DNA of 64,000 nt from Pelagicoccus mobilis (GTDB lineage Bacteria > Verrucomicrobiota > Verrucomicrobiia > Opitutales > Opitutaceae), in the NCBI RefSeq assembly GCF_016595505.1, contig NZ_JAENIL010000010.1:62001-126000 (forward strand). The letters are read 5' to 3'. The translations under genes and the position numbers were made by a program. Shown here one piece after another: positions 17,872-25,753 of this stretch (position 1 is its first letter; every line of letters begins with the position of its first letter). Under the pieces are notes generated by a model. The model had not been told where the DNA came from. It ran no database searches and worked only from the letters and a program-made list of their open reading frames with translations.

Positions 17872-19674
17872 TCAATGACCTCCGGCTGTAGGGTTGCCGG
17901 CCCGGTACTGAGCGTACCCGTCTGCCGAAGTTGAGGGAGAAATCGCGTAGTGAGGAATCAGCTTCTTCGCAATTTCGCGAAACGAGGGCGCCGCCACGAC
18001 GCCACCGTAGCCCAAACCGCCGGTCGACGGCCGGCCGTTGTCTACGATCACAGTGATGACGACTTGAGGATTGTCCGCGGGAAAAAATCCCGAAAAAGAG
18101 CCAACGTGCTCGCGAGTGGAATAGCGGCCGTTAATAATTTTCTGAGTCGTACCGGTCTTACCGGCGACCCGGTACCCTTCCACAACCGCGCGACGGGCCG
18201 TACCTCTCACCGAAGCGGCTTCTTCCAGCAAATGCGTAACTGTCTTAGCGGTTTCTCGCGAAAAGACCTTTCGTTTCGGTAGCGGGCCAAACTCCACTAC
18301 CTTCTCGCCTTCGTAGTTAGTGATCGCCGCCACAACACGCGGCGTCATCAACACACCGCCATTTGCCAAAGTCGAAGTCGCCATGTGAATCTGGATCGGC
18401 GTCGCCGCGATCGCATGCCCCATGGTCATACGGGAAAGCGTGAGACGGTCCCACTTGTTTGGCGGGTTCAAAATGCCTCGTGACTCGATTCCCAGATCCA
18501 GTCCACTGTATGCGCCAAATCCATACTTCTCCACCCAATCGTAGAAGTTGCGACCTCCGAGCCTAAAGCCTAAGTGGGCAGCGCCCCGATTCGAGGACTT
18601 GGAAATAACCTCGCCCACCGAAAGCATTCCCATTGGGTGATCATCCTTCGGCAGTCTTACTCTGTATCCGTCCGGCATGACAGCGATCGGCTGAGCGCAA
18701 TCGATTTGCGTCTCAACGTTTACCACTCGCTCCTCTAGAGCAGCTGTCGCCGCAACGATCTTAAAAGTCGACCCCGGTTCCAAAATATCCGTCAACGCAC
18801 GGTTCTTCCGAGATTCGTCGTCGGACTTTGAATACTCGTTCGGGTTGAAATTCGGATAGTTCCCCAGCCCCAACATTTCGCCTGTATAAGGGTCGGAGAC
18901 GATGATCGTAGCCGCACGCGGATTAAAATTCTTAACGATTTCCGATAGTTCCTTCTCAACCACGTCCTGAACGTAGGAGTCGATCGTCAATACCACATTG
19001 AACCCGTCCGTCGAAGTCACGCGGCGACGACGAAACTGCGCCATCTCGCGTCGCCCCGCTCCGATCTCAGTCTCGGTCCATCCTTCCTCACCGCTCAAAT
19101 AGTAGTCAAACTCCCGCTCAACGCCCATCGTCGCCTGTCCGTCCTTGCGAACAAACCCGATAACGTGCGAAGCAAGCGCTCCCTGCGGGTATTCGCGCTC
19201 ATAGCTCTTAGTACTCGTCACGCACTTGATGCCAAGCGACTTAAGCGCCTCGAAAGAACGGGGCTCGACACGACGCTTCAACAATTTCCAACGCGGATTG
19301 AGCGAACGCATATCCGCCGGCATTCGGCCATTCTGCAGCCCGAAAGCCTCCTCCACTTGAGCGACCGTAAGTCCAAGATTAGCAGCGATTTGAGGAATAC
19401 GCGAAACGTCCTCCGGCTTCACCTCATACCGATCCACTCCCACCTCCAAAAAGATGTGGCTGGTCGCTAAAATCTCCCCGTTGATATCATAGATATCCCC
19501 ACGACGAGGCATCTCCCGCAAAACGCGAAAGCGACTGCTCTCCAGTTCGTCTACTAGTTCCGTACTCTTAAATGCATGCAGTTCGACCAGGCGAAACCCG
19601 ATCGCTCCATAGCCACAAAGAAAGAAAAGAGCGAGTATCCAAAATCTGAATTTCGTTCCAGGACGACTTGCCAT
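17872..19674 (-). CDS. ftsI: Peptidoglycan D,D-transpeptidase FtsI (PBP3)
   Basis: Class B penicillin-binding protein cross-linking septal peptidoglycan; 600 residues. One N-terminal membrane helix (about 10-28), a PBP dimerisation/pedestal domain beginning RRGDIYDINGEILA, and a transpeptidase domain with all three active-site motifs: STFK at 302-305, SSN at 360-362 and KTG at 506-508. No PASTA repeats at the C terminus. Partner of the FtsW encoded downstream; directly follows ftsL. Confidence 0.96.
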   Translation of the reverse strand: MASRPGTKFRFWILALFFLCGYGAIGFRLVELHAFKSTELVDELESSRFRVLREMPRRGDIYDINGEILATSHIFLEVGVDRYEVKPEDVSRIPQIAANLGLTVAQVEEAFGLQNGRMPADMRSLNPRWKLLKRRVEPRSFEALKSLGIKCVTSTKSYEREYPQGALASHVIGFVRKDGQATMGVEREFDYYLSGEEGWTETEIGAGRREMAQFRRRRVTSTDGFNVVLTIDSYVQDVVEKELSEIVKNFNPRAATIIVSDPYTGEMLGLGNYPNFNPNEYSKSDDESRKNRALTDILEPGSTFKIVAATAALEERVVNVETQIDCAQPIAVMPDGYRVRLPKDDHPMGMLSVGEVISKSSNRGAAHLGFRLGGRNFYDWVEKYGFGAYSGLDLGIESRGILNPPNKWDRLTLSRMTMGHAIAATPIQIHMATSTLANGGVLMTPRVVAAITNYEGEKVVEFGPLPKRKVFSRETAKTVTHLLEEAASVRGTARRAVVEGYRVAGKTGTTQKIINGRYSTREHVGSFSGFFPADNPQVVITVIVDNGRPSTGGLGYGGVVAAPSFREIAKKLIPHYAISPSTSADGYAQYRAGNPTAGGH

Positions 19675-19680
19675 CTGTCC

Positions 19681-20058
19681 TTAAAAAGTGGATGCAGTCA
19701 GCATCGACTGCGTCTGCTTTTCGTACAAGCGCTTCGTAGGATCCTCGATCACGTGTATGATCTGGCGTTCACGCGGCAGCTGCAAACCGAGGCTGTACAC
19801 GTTGTTGAGCGACTTTAGCTGGTCACGCGTAGTCTGACGGGCGATCACCGCGCCGAGTTCAGCGATGTGACGCTTCTGTTCGGAAATTTCCGCGTAAAGC
19901 ACCTTGTTCTCGTTCGCGAGCTTAGCGGCTTCGTGGCGCAGGTAAACAGTGCTCAGACCGAACATGCCCACAAACAGAAAAAGGGCAAAGGTCAGCCAGA
20001 TGATACGATTTAGAATGGATGAGGTGTGGGAAGTTTTTTGAGTCGGGCGTTTGCTCAT
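19681..20058 (-). CDS. ftsL: FtsL-like bitopic division protein
   Basis: A 125-residue protein with a short basic cytoplasmic tail, one membrane helix (about 20-38) and a periplasmic heptad-rich segment (about 42-80) that should form a coiled coil with FtsB and FtsQ. Sequence conservation of FtsL is low, so the call rests on topology, length and the position between rsmH and ftsI. Its ATG overlaps the stop of a small upstream ORF, and ftsI begins 6 nt after its stop. Confidence 0.85.
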   Translation of the reverse strand: MSKRPTQKTSHTSSILNRIIWLTFALFLFVGMFGLSTVYLRHEAAKLANENKVLYAEISEQKRHIAELGAVIARQTTRDQLKSLNNVYSLGLQLPRERQIIHVIEDPTKRLYEKQTQSMLTASTF

Positions 20059-20291
20059 GATGCTTCTAGCGCAAGTCCCCGATTACGGGAGGGGATCTTG
20101 TAGACGCGTTCAAAGGGTTTGAAAGATATAGTGGGGGTGGTAGTGCCGATCGCCTCCTCTTGGCGGCAATCGAAAAGGCCTGCCTCGAGAGGACGGCCAA
20201 AGCCAAGCGTGACGCATTGGCGATTAAGTATAGACTTAAGCGTGGTTGAATTTCTCATGTTCCTGCGACTCTGTAGTTCGTACGTATTCAT
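20055..20291 (-). CDS. Small uncharacterised dcw protein between rsmH and ftsL
   Basis: A basic 78-residue ORF with no membrane segment or motif I recognise. Evidence that it is real: it fills the gap between rsmH (stop 7 nt upstream) and ftsL, and its stop overlaps the ftsL start as ATGA, the same coupling used elsewhere in the cluster. AAGAAGGTAAAG inside the rsmH end may serve as ribosome-binding site for the ATG at 20291; an internal ATG at 20258 preceded by AGGA is an alternative start. It may be only a leader that couples ftsL translation. Confidence 0.55.
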   Translation of the reverse strand: MNTYELQSRRNMRNSTTLKSILNRQCVTLGFGRPLEAGLFDCRQEEAIGTTTPTISFKPFERVYKIPSRNRGLALEAS

Positions 20292-20298
20292 GTTATTG

Positions 20299-21216
20299 CT
20301 ACTTTACCTTCTTGATGACACGGAGCTTCGCCGAGCGGCTCCGCGGGTTTTGCGCGACTTCCTTGTCGCCAGCTGTTATGGGGCGTCGACTGATTAACTC
20401 AGCCAACACCTCGCGCATGTCCTGTGGGCGATTGTCGTGCGCGCCTTCCGGCCTCCCCGCCCAACGTCGGAACAGATTCTTCGCCACGCGATCTTCCAAG
20501 GAATGGAAGCTGATCGCAGCAAGGATCCCTCCTACTTTGAGCTTTTCGAAGGCAGCGGGCAGCCCGCGCTCGATTACGCCTATCTCGTCATTGACCGCTA
20601 TCCGAATACCTTGGAATGCCTTGGTAGCCGGGTGCAGCTTGGAACTAAAACGAATTCTCGCGGGAGTGCAGGATAGAATAAGGTCCGCGAGTTGTGTGGT
20701 GGTGGTGAGTTCGTTTTTTTCCCGAGCCGCAAGGATCGCATCGACGATTTTGCGCCAGTTCTTTTCTTCCGCGTAAACGCGAAGCGCATGGATCAGGTCA
20801 GAGCGACTGGCTGTGGCGAGCCATTGCGCTGCTGATACACCCGCTTCGGGATTCATCCTCATATCGAGAGGGGCTTCTCCACGGAAAGAAAAACCTCGAT
20901 CTACCTCGTCCAACTGAAAGGAGGAAACGCCAAAGTCGAATAGGATGCCGTCAAAGGGCCCTTCATCCAACTGGTCGAGAGTATCGAAATTCATTCTGTG
21001 AAAACGGAAACGATCGCCGAAACGCTCCTTGAGCCGCTCCGAACGGAGAACGGCTTGCGGGTCCTGATCGATCGCTACGACGGTGCAGTTGGCGAGCTCG
21101 AGCATCAGCTCGGTGTGCCCTCCCCCTCCGAAGGTGCAATCCAGATACACGCCACCGTCGCGAGGAGCAAGATGCTCTAGCGTCTCCGCGGCAAGTACTG
21201 GCACATGTCCTTCCAT
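20299..21216 (-). CDS. rsmH: 16S rRNA m4C1402 methyltransferase RsmH (MraW)
   Basis: SAM-dependent methyltransferase acting on C1402 of 16S rRNA; a standard dcw member. I start it at the ATG at 21216 (MEGHVPVLAAETLEHL), giving 305 residues, the usual length; an open frame extends 55 codons upstream but would overlap a well-supported small ORF. Motifs: DCTFGGGGHTELML (SAM loop), VVAIDQDPQAV, FDGILFDFGVSSFQLD, and ISFHSLEDRVAKNLF. Begins 23 nt after the stop of the 69-residue ORF. Confidence 0.94.
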   Translation of the reverse strand: MEGHVPVLAAETLEHLAPRDGGVYLDCTFGGGGHTELMLELANCTVVAIDQDPQAVLRSERLKERFGDRFRFHRMNFDTLDQLDEGPFDGILFDFGVSSFQLDEVDRGFSFRGEAPLDMRMNPEAGVSAAQWLATASRSDLIHALRVYAEEKNWRKIVDAILAAREKNELTTTTQLADLILSCTPARIRFSSKLHPATKAFQGIRIAVNDEIGVIERGLPAAFEKLKVGGILAAISFHSLEDRVAKNLFRRWAGRPEGAHDNRPQDMREVLAELISRRPITAGDKEVAQNPRSRSAKLRVIKKVK

Positions 21217-21238
21217 ATCAGGGGCGATGCCAACTAGA

Positions 21239-21448
21239 CTATCGATTACCGAAATCACTGTTGTAGTTGCGAGCCGCCACGCGTGGCAGCTTGTATTCAA
21301 AATCCCATGTTGAGCAGTGGCGGATGTTCCCGCGGCCGAAAGTGCCTCCCACGCCGAGAAAACGTCCAGCGCCAGGAGCAAGCTTCTTCCGGCGGCTGAG
21401 GCCGACTGCTTCCATTATATAAGAGAGTGTTGATTGGCGTTCCTTCAT
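21239..21448 (-). CDS. Small basic uncharacterised protein between mraZ and rsmH
   Basis: A 69-residue, Arg/Gly-rich, strongly basic ORF of unknown function. It begins 16 nt after the mraZ stop and has one of the best ribosome-binding sites in the window (AGGAGGAAGG about 4 nt before ATG at 21448). It ends 23 nt before the chosen rsmH start. There is no signal peptide or membrane segment; one Cys, and a central GRFLGVGGTFGRGN glycine-rich stretch. I do not recognise a family. A nucleic-acid-binding or leader role is only a guess. Confidence 0.6.
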   Translation of the reverse strand: MKERQSTLSYIMEAVGLSRRKKLAPGAGRFLGVGGTFGRGNIRHCSTWDFEYKLPRVAARNYNSDFGNR

Positions 21449-21464
21449 CTTACCTTCCTCCTGA

Positions 21465-21920
21465 TTAGATGCCGGCGAGCTTCATGATCTTGCCCATGTC
21501 GTCGTTGTTCGCCTTCGGATCGACCGCGTTCCAGCGATCAGGCGACCAGATGCGGAAGTCCGTCAAACGGCCGACCACCATCGTCTCCTTGGTGATGCCA
21601 GCGTGCTCGAGAAGTTCCTCGGTGAGATTGACGCGCCCCTGCTTGTCGCAGCCAAACGAGTGGGCTTGCGAGAAAAGCTTGTCCTGAAGCGTGGCCATCT
21701 CCTCGTCGCTCAGGCTTTGGGACTCGATCAGCTCCATCAGTTTTTCAACACGGGACGGCGGGAGTACGTGGATCGAGCCTGTGCCTGGGTCTGGAAAAGC
21801 CAGATATACGTCTTCTGTGTCCCCATCAAAGCGCCACTTCGAAGGGATCGTAAGACGATTCTTCGAATCAAGGTTTCGTTGGTGTTTGCCAACGAAAATT
21901 GGTCTGCCCAGGGCGCTCAT
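21465..21920 (-). CDS. mraZ: Transcriptional regulator MraZ
   Basis: First gene of the dcw cluster; MraZ is a ring-forming AbrB-like DNA-binding protein that regulates its own operon. The start at 21920 (MSALGRPIFVGKH) gives 151 residues, close to the family norm; an upstream in-frame ATG at 21980 would extend through the TGGGG operator and is unlikely. Two AbrB-like repeats are visible: LDSKNRLTIPSKW near the N terminus and CDKQGRVNLTEELLEHAG in the second half. Three TGGGG repeats with 10-nt spacing lie 35-59 nt upstream. Confidence 0.93.
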   Translation of the reverse strand: MSALGRPIFVGKHQRNLDSKNRLTIPSKWRFDGDTEDVYLAFPDPGTGSIHVLPPSRVEKLMELIESQSLSDEEMATLQDKLFSQAHSFGCDKQGRVNLTEELLEHAGITKETMVVGRLTDFRIWSPDRWNAVDPKANNDDMGKIMKLAGI

Positions 21921-21954
21921 TAAAACTTCTTTCCGGAAAAGCTGTGAAAAACTT

Positions 21955-21979
21955 CCCCAAAACTCCCCACTTTCCCCCA
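21955..21979 (-). promoter_or_regulatory. MraZ-binding box (three TGGGG repeats at 10-nt spacing)
   Basis: On the minus strand TGGGG occurs at 21979-21975, 21969-21965 and 21959-21955, separated by 5-nt spacers. Published MraZ sites are direct TGGGN repeats with 5-nt spacers upstream of mraZ, so this is very probably the autoregulatory operator of the dcw operon. Confidence 0.85.
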
Positions 21980-22027
21980 CTTTTCAATGAAAATCCTCCA
22001 CAATGGCCCTTTTTTACTATCAACAGG

Positions 22028-22036
22028 TTATTCACA
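22028..22036 (+). promoter_or_regulatory. DnaA-box match TTATTCACA
   Basis: Exact match to the TTATNCACA DnaA-box consensus in the 379-nt intergenic region upstream of mraZ. A second match in opposite orientation lies 160 nt away. Confidence 0.4.
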
Positions 22037-22194
22037 TGCCATTTCTTGACAGGAGATTTACATTCGAGGCCCATTTCCCCCTGCAGGGAGAGAATTTCCC
22101 CCAAACCCGACATTTCGCGCTTTCCTTGCTCCCAAGTTGTCCACCACCCCTCAGCAGCGAAAAATCCCCACTTTCCACCACTCCCCAAATCCCT

Positions 22195-22203
22195 TGTGAA
22201 TAA
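22195..22203 (-). promoter_or_regulatory. DnaA-box match TTATTCACA (minus strand)
   Basis: TGTGAATAA on the plus strand reads TTATTCACA on the minus strand, the same 9-mer as at 22028 in opposite orientation. The intergenic region from 21921 to 22299 otherwise holds the MraZ box and a second G-rich cluster (TGGGG/TGGTG/TGGGG on the minus strand at 22187-22166); no gene is seen. Confidence 0.4.
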
Positions 22204-22299
22204 CTCGGGAACAAGTGGAATAAGTCCGGGCAAAAACGCCGCTCTGGACTTGCTAGAACTGCCACCGCGACCTATCCCCTTTTTCCGATTTTCAAAACT

Positions 22300-22599
22300 A
22301 TGACGCCCCCGAAAGACATTCAGCTCATCGGCAACGAACTCGCCCTGCTCTGGGAAGACGGCAGCGAGACCTACATCCTCGCCCCTGTATTGCGAGCAGC
22401 CTCCCCCAGCGCCGAAACCGCCGGCGAACGCGACATTCTGGGCGTCTTGCACGGCGGCGAGCACGGCAAAGACTACTCCCAAGTCCGCATCGAGAGCTGG
22501 CAGTTCGTCGGCAACTACGCCATCCGCTTCAAATTCTCCGACGGCCACGCCACCGGCCTCTACAGCTACGAGCTCCTCAAACGCCTAGGCGACCAATAA
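22300..22599 (+). CDS. DUF971 domain protein
   Basis: A 99-residue soluble protein matching the DUF971 family (related to the N-terminal domain of gamma-butyrobetaine hydroxylase and found in Fe-S/Mrp-associated proteins). Recognisable features are the LxWEDGSE start and a GNYAIRFKFSDGHATGLYSYELL C-terminal region. Molecular function is not established. Divergent from mraZ; the HAD gene follows after 68 nt. Confidence 0.75.
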   Translation: MTPPKDIQLIGNELALLWEDGSETYILAPVLRAASPSAETAGERDILGVLHGGEHGKDYSQVRIESWQFVGNYAIRFKFSDGHATGLYSYELLKRLGDQ

Positions 22600-22667
22600 G
22601 GGCCGCGCAGTTTGCTACGTAACGTTACGTTCAAAAGCGCGCACGAACTCCCCCACTTTTCCCCACC

Positions 22668-23372
22668 GTGTCTTTCTCGAATATCAAAGCGATCACCTTC
22701 GACGCGGGCCACACGCTCTACCACCCCTACCCGTCCGTCGGGGCGGTCTACCAGGAGGTGATGCGACAGCACGGACTCGATTACCCCGAAGACCAGCTCG
22801 AAGAAGGCTTCCGCCGCGCTTTCCGCTCCGTCTCAAAAGACAAGACCGTCTTAGACGGCGAGCAACGCGAATGGAGCTACTGGCAATCCATTGTCAAGGA
22901 ATCCATCTCCCACTTGTCCCCGCAACCAAGCGACTTCGACGCCCTCTTTCTCGATCTCTGGAACGAATTCGGCAAAGGAAACCGCTGGAAGCCTGAGTCC
23001 ACCGCCAAGGAGACCCTCACCGAACTCCGCAAACGCGGATACAAAATCGCCGTTCTCTCCAACTGGGACAGCCGCGTACATCAAGTCCTCGCCGAAACCG
23101 ACTTCACCCCACTGCTCGACCACGTCTTCGTCTCCAGCGAAATCGGCCACGAAAAGCCCGACCGAGAAATCTTCTCCCACTGCGAAGCCAAACTTGAGCT
23201 AACGCCAGAGCAAATCCTCCACATCGGCGACAGTTTCCAGCACGACATCGAAGGAGCAAGCGCAGCCGGCTGGAACGCCATTCGTATCGTCAACGAAGAA
23301 GACCACAGTCCAAACGGCTACCACAGCATCAGCCAACTCAACCAACTCCTCACCCTCCTCCCCGGAACCTGA
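22668..23372 (+). CDS. HAD-superfamily hydrolase
   Basis: A 234-residue HAD-like phosphatase/dehalogenase. Motif I is FDAGHTLY: the nucleophile Asp is present, but position +2 is Gly where phosphatases usually have Asp, as in HDHD3/haloacid-dehalogenase-like members. Motif II is VLSNWDSR, motif III the Lys of HEKPDREIF, and motif IV HIGDSFQHDIEGA. The start is GTG at 22668, directly after a C-rich tract; no good ribosome-binding site is visible. Substrate unknown. Confidence 0.85.
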   Translation: MSFSNIKAITFDAGHTLYHPYPSVGAVYQEVMRQHGLDYPEDQLEEGFRRAFRSVSKDKTVLDGEQREWSYWQSIVKESISHLSPQPSDFDALFLDLWNEFGKGNRWKPESTAKETLTELRKRGYKIAVLSNWDSRVHQVLAETDFTPLLDHVFVSSEIGHEKPDREIFSHCEAKLELTPEQILHIGDSFQHDIEGASAAGWNAIRIVNEEDHSPNGYHSISQLNQLLTLLPGT

Positions 23373-23446
23373 AGCCTGAACCGGAACCCCGCCCGCGAAG
23401 GGAGTGCTTTACAATCCGCCCCCACTCGCCTTACTTGCAACACGTT

Positions 23447-23884
23447 ATGTCACAAACATGCATCCATGAACGCACCTCAAAGGAGGAAATAGAAAAAGGC
23501 CTGAAGCTGCAGCCAAAGTTCGACAGCAACGGCCTCATCCCCTGCATCACAACCGAGGTCCATTCTAACGAGGTGATTATGTTCGCCTGGATGAACGAGG
23601 AAGCCCTTCGACATACCATCGAAACCGGCAAGACCACCTACTTCAGCCGCTCCCGCGGAAAGCTTTGGGTGAAAGGCGAATCCTCCGGCCAAATCCAATG
23701 GGTCAAGGAACTCCGTACCGACTGCGACCAAGACGTTATTCTCGTCAAGGCAGACATCGGCGAAAACGGGGCTGCCTGCCACAACGGCTACAAGTCCTGC
23801 TTCTACCGAAAGCTAGAAGGCGACGCTCTCGTCTTCGACGGCGGAGAACCGCTCTTCGATCCGGAAGAAGTATACAAAAAATAA
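23447..23884 (+). CDS. hisI: Phosphoribosyl-AMP cyclohydrolase (HisI)
   Basis: Third step of histidine synthesis, opening the adenine ring of phosphoribosyl-AMP; a stand-alone HisI without a HisE domain (145 residues from the ATG at 23447). PKFDSNGLIPCI, VIMFAWMNEEAL and TYFSRSRGKLWVKGE are the core motifs. The zinc Cys residues lie in TDCDQD, ACHNGYKSCFYR. No other his gene is in the window. A strong hairpin terminator follows 12 nt after the stop. Confidence 0.95.
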   Translation: MSQTCIHERTSKEEIEKGLKLQPKFDSNGLIPCITTEVHSNEVIMFAWMNEEALRHTIETGKTTYFSRSRGKLWVKGESSGQIQWVKELRTDCDQDVILVKADIGENGAACHNGYKSCFYRKLEGDALVFDGGEPLFDPEEVYKK

Positions 23885-23895
23885 CGACTTTACCA

Positions 23896-23931
23896 AGAGG
23901 GTGAGGCTTCAGTGCCTCCCCTCTTTTTTTT
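23896..23931 (+). terminator. Rho-independent terminator after hisI
   Basis: AGAGGGTGAGGC pairs with GCCTCCCCTCT (one bulged T) around a short loop and is followed by nine T residues. Confidence 0.9.
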
Positions 23932-23956
23932 ATACAAATCTCCCACCAACCACCCA

Positions 23957-24850
23957 ATGAGCTCCTCCCTTCCTTACTACCTTGGCTGCCCCGCATGGTC
24001 GAATCGTGACTGGATCGGGAAGGTTTTTCGCTCCGGCACCGACACGTCCGATCTGCTCAGAGAATACTCCCGCGTCTTCAACACGGTCGAGGGCAATACG
24101 CTCTTCTACGCCCTCCCCCCAATGGCCACCGTGGAACGCTGGATGGCAGAGTCTTCCGACTGCTTTCGATTCGCCCCCAAATTCCCCAAGGCCATTTCCC
24201 ATGAGCGTCGCCTCAGCGACGCAGAAGAGGAGAATTCTGCATTCTTCAAAGTCCTCGAAGCGCTAGCCCACGGCGGCAAGTTAGGAGTCTCCTTCCTCCA
24301 GCTGCCTCCATCCTTCAACATCAACAATCTGGATACACTCCAGAGCTACCTCAAAGCCCTCCCAAAAGAGTTCCGTTACGCCATCGAGCCTCGGCACATC
24401 AGCTGGTACGACCAAGCAGACAACGAGAAGCGACTCGACGATCTTCTAGAGAACCTCGGCATAGACAAAGTCGACTTCGACACCCGCCCCCTCAACGCTT
24501 CCGAGCCGGACGACGACGAGGAACGGGACGCCCGCAATCGAAAGCCTCAAATGCCGATTCGCAAAGCGGCCCTCGGCAAGCACCCAGTCGTTCGCTTCGT
24601 CGGAAAAAACAAAGTCCAGAAAAACGCCGTCTACATCAAAGAATGGGCACCCGTCATTAACAAGTGGATACTCGAGGGAAAAAAGCCATACATCTTCGCC
24701 CACGCAGGCGACGACGCCTTCGCTCCCTACGTCGCCCGAATGCTGCACGAGCAGCTAAAACGAATCAACCTGCTCCTCCCCGACTTGCCAGAGTTCGAAA
24801 GCGACCGGGCAAAACCCGACGAAAAAAGCGAACAACTAGATTTGTTCTAA
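23957..24850 (+). CDS. DUF72 family protein (YecE-like)
   Basis: A 297-residue TIM-barrel-like protein of the DUF72/YecE family, whose function is unestablished. Typical features: LGCPAWSNRDW near the N terminus, FNTVEGNTLFYALP, FRFAPKFPKAISH, and a C-terminal PYIFAHAGDDAFAPYVARM segment (usually HNNDAEGYAV in the family). The start at 23957 is the ATG just before the conserved region; upstream in-frame sequence overlaps the hisI terminator. Followed by an interspersed inverted repeat. Confidence 0.82.
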   Translation: MSSSLPYYLGCPAWSNRDWIGKVFRSGTDTSDLLREYSRVFNTVEGNTLFYALPPMATVERWMAESSDCFRFAPKFPKAISHERRLSDAEEENSAFFKVLEALAHGGKLGVSFLQLPPSFNINNLDTLQSYLKALPKEFRYAIEPRHISWYDQADNEKRLDDLLENLGIDKVDFDTRPLNASEPDDDEERDARNRKPQMPIRKAALGKHPVVRFVGKNKVQKNAVYIKEWAPVINKWILEGKKPYIFAHAGDDAFAPYVARMLHEQLKRINLLLPDLPEFESDRAKPDEKSEQLDLF

Positions 24851-24853
24851 CAG

Positions 24854-24932
24854 GTAGCGCGGTGCTTCAGCCCGCGTAGCTCCACTGCAAGATCAAACCG
24901 ATAAAAAAACGCGGGCTAAAGCACCGCGCTAC
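24854..24932. repeat. Interspersed inverted repeat, two 24-nt arms
   Basis: Arm 1 (24854-24877) begins GTAGCGCGGTGCTTCAGCC; arm 2 (24909-24932) is its reverse complement with one mismatch (C versus T) around a 31-nt spacer. A single copy of the same arm occurs at 49561-49584. It lies between the DUF72 gene and convergent lpxA and could also terminate both. Confidence 0.85.
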
Positions 24933-24940
24933 GTTTCGAC

Positions 24941-25732
24941 CTACTTGCTTCCGCCCGTGATCCCTCGCTCTGTCGCCTCCACAAAAGCGACATACGCCTT
25001 AACCTCTTCGGTATCCGCATGCTCACTACCCTTTACGAGCTCAACCGCCTGCTGGCGATTCAATCCCTCGCGATAGAATGCCTTGAAAATGAACTTCACG
25101 GCCGCCATCTGCTCCTTCGTAAAACCAGAGCGCTCAAGGCCTACCTTATTGAAGAATCGAATTTTGGCAGGGTTACCATCACCGAGCATGAACGGAGGGA
25201 TATCCTGCTCCACCTTTGAGCAACCGCCAATAAAGCTACGCTGTCCTATATGACAGAACTGGTGGATCGCCGTCCCGCCACCGCCAACGCCAACATAATC
25301 CTCGACGACTACGTGCCCTGCAAAAGTGGCCCCATTACTGGCTATCAGATGGTTCCCTATTTTGCAGCAATGCCCAACATGACAGTACGCGAGCAGGTAG
25401 TTGTCGTCTCCAATTTCCGTACACTCGCCATCATTGGTCGCAGCATTGATCGAGACATACTCCCGAAAAATATTCCGGTCCCCAATCCTCACGCCCGGAC
25501 TGCCGCCCTTGTACTTCAAGTCCTGGGTCTGCATCCCGATACTCGCGTACGGGTAGACTTCGCAGGATTCGCCGATCGAGGTATTTCCCCAAACCGTTGC
25601 ATGATGCCAAACCTTGGTACCTGCTCCAATTCGAGCCTGTGGGCCAATCACCGCGAAAGGCCCGACTTCTACGTCGGCTGCGAGCTCGGCCTTGGGGTCG
25701 ACAACTGCAGTAGGATGAATCTTGTCGCTCAT
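24941..25732 (-). CDS. lpxA: Acyl-ACP--UDP-GlcNAc O-acyltransferase
   Basis: First step of lipid A synthesis; 263 residues, the normal LpxA length. The left-handed beta-helix hexapeptide repeats begin IHPTAVVDPKAEL and run through VEVGPFAVIG; the catalytic His region is LAYCHVGHCCKIGNHLI. The C-terminal helical domain contains GFTKEQMAAVKFIFKAFYREG. Located 21 nt after lpxC-fabZ, so the three lipid A/fatty-acid activities form one operon and indicate an LPS-bearing outer membrane. Confidence 0.95.
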   Translation of the reverse strand: MSDKIHPTAVVDPKAELAADVEVGPFAVIGPQARIGAGTKVWHHATVWGNTSIGESCEVYPYASIGMQTQDLKYKGGSPGVRIGDRNIFREYVSINAATNDGECTEIGDDNYLLAYCHVGHCCKIGNHLIASNGATFAGHVVVEDYVGVGGGGTAIHQFCHIGQRSFIGGCSKVEQDIPPFMLGDGNPAKIRFFNKVGLERSGFTKEQMAAVKFIFKAFYREGLNRQQAVELVKGSEHADTEEVKAYVAFVEATERGITGGSK

Positions 25733-25753
25733 GATTCGAAAGGTTTGCCGCCC

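Noticed and set aside
21217-21381. 55-codon N-terminal extension of RsmH
   Set aside because: It overlaps a small ORF with a much better ribosome-binding site and has no counterpart in the usual 300-315-residue RsmH.
21921-22299. Chromosomal replication origin
   Set aside because: Only two DnaA-box matches, no dnaA, dnaN, gidA or rpmH nearby, and no clear AT-rich unwinding element.
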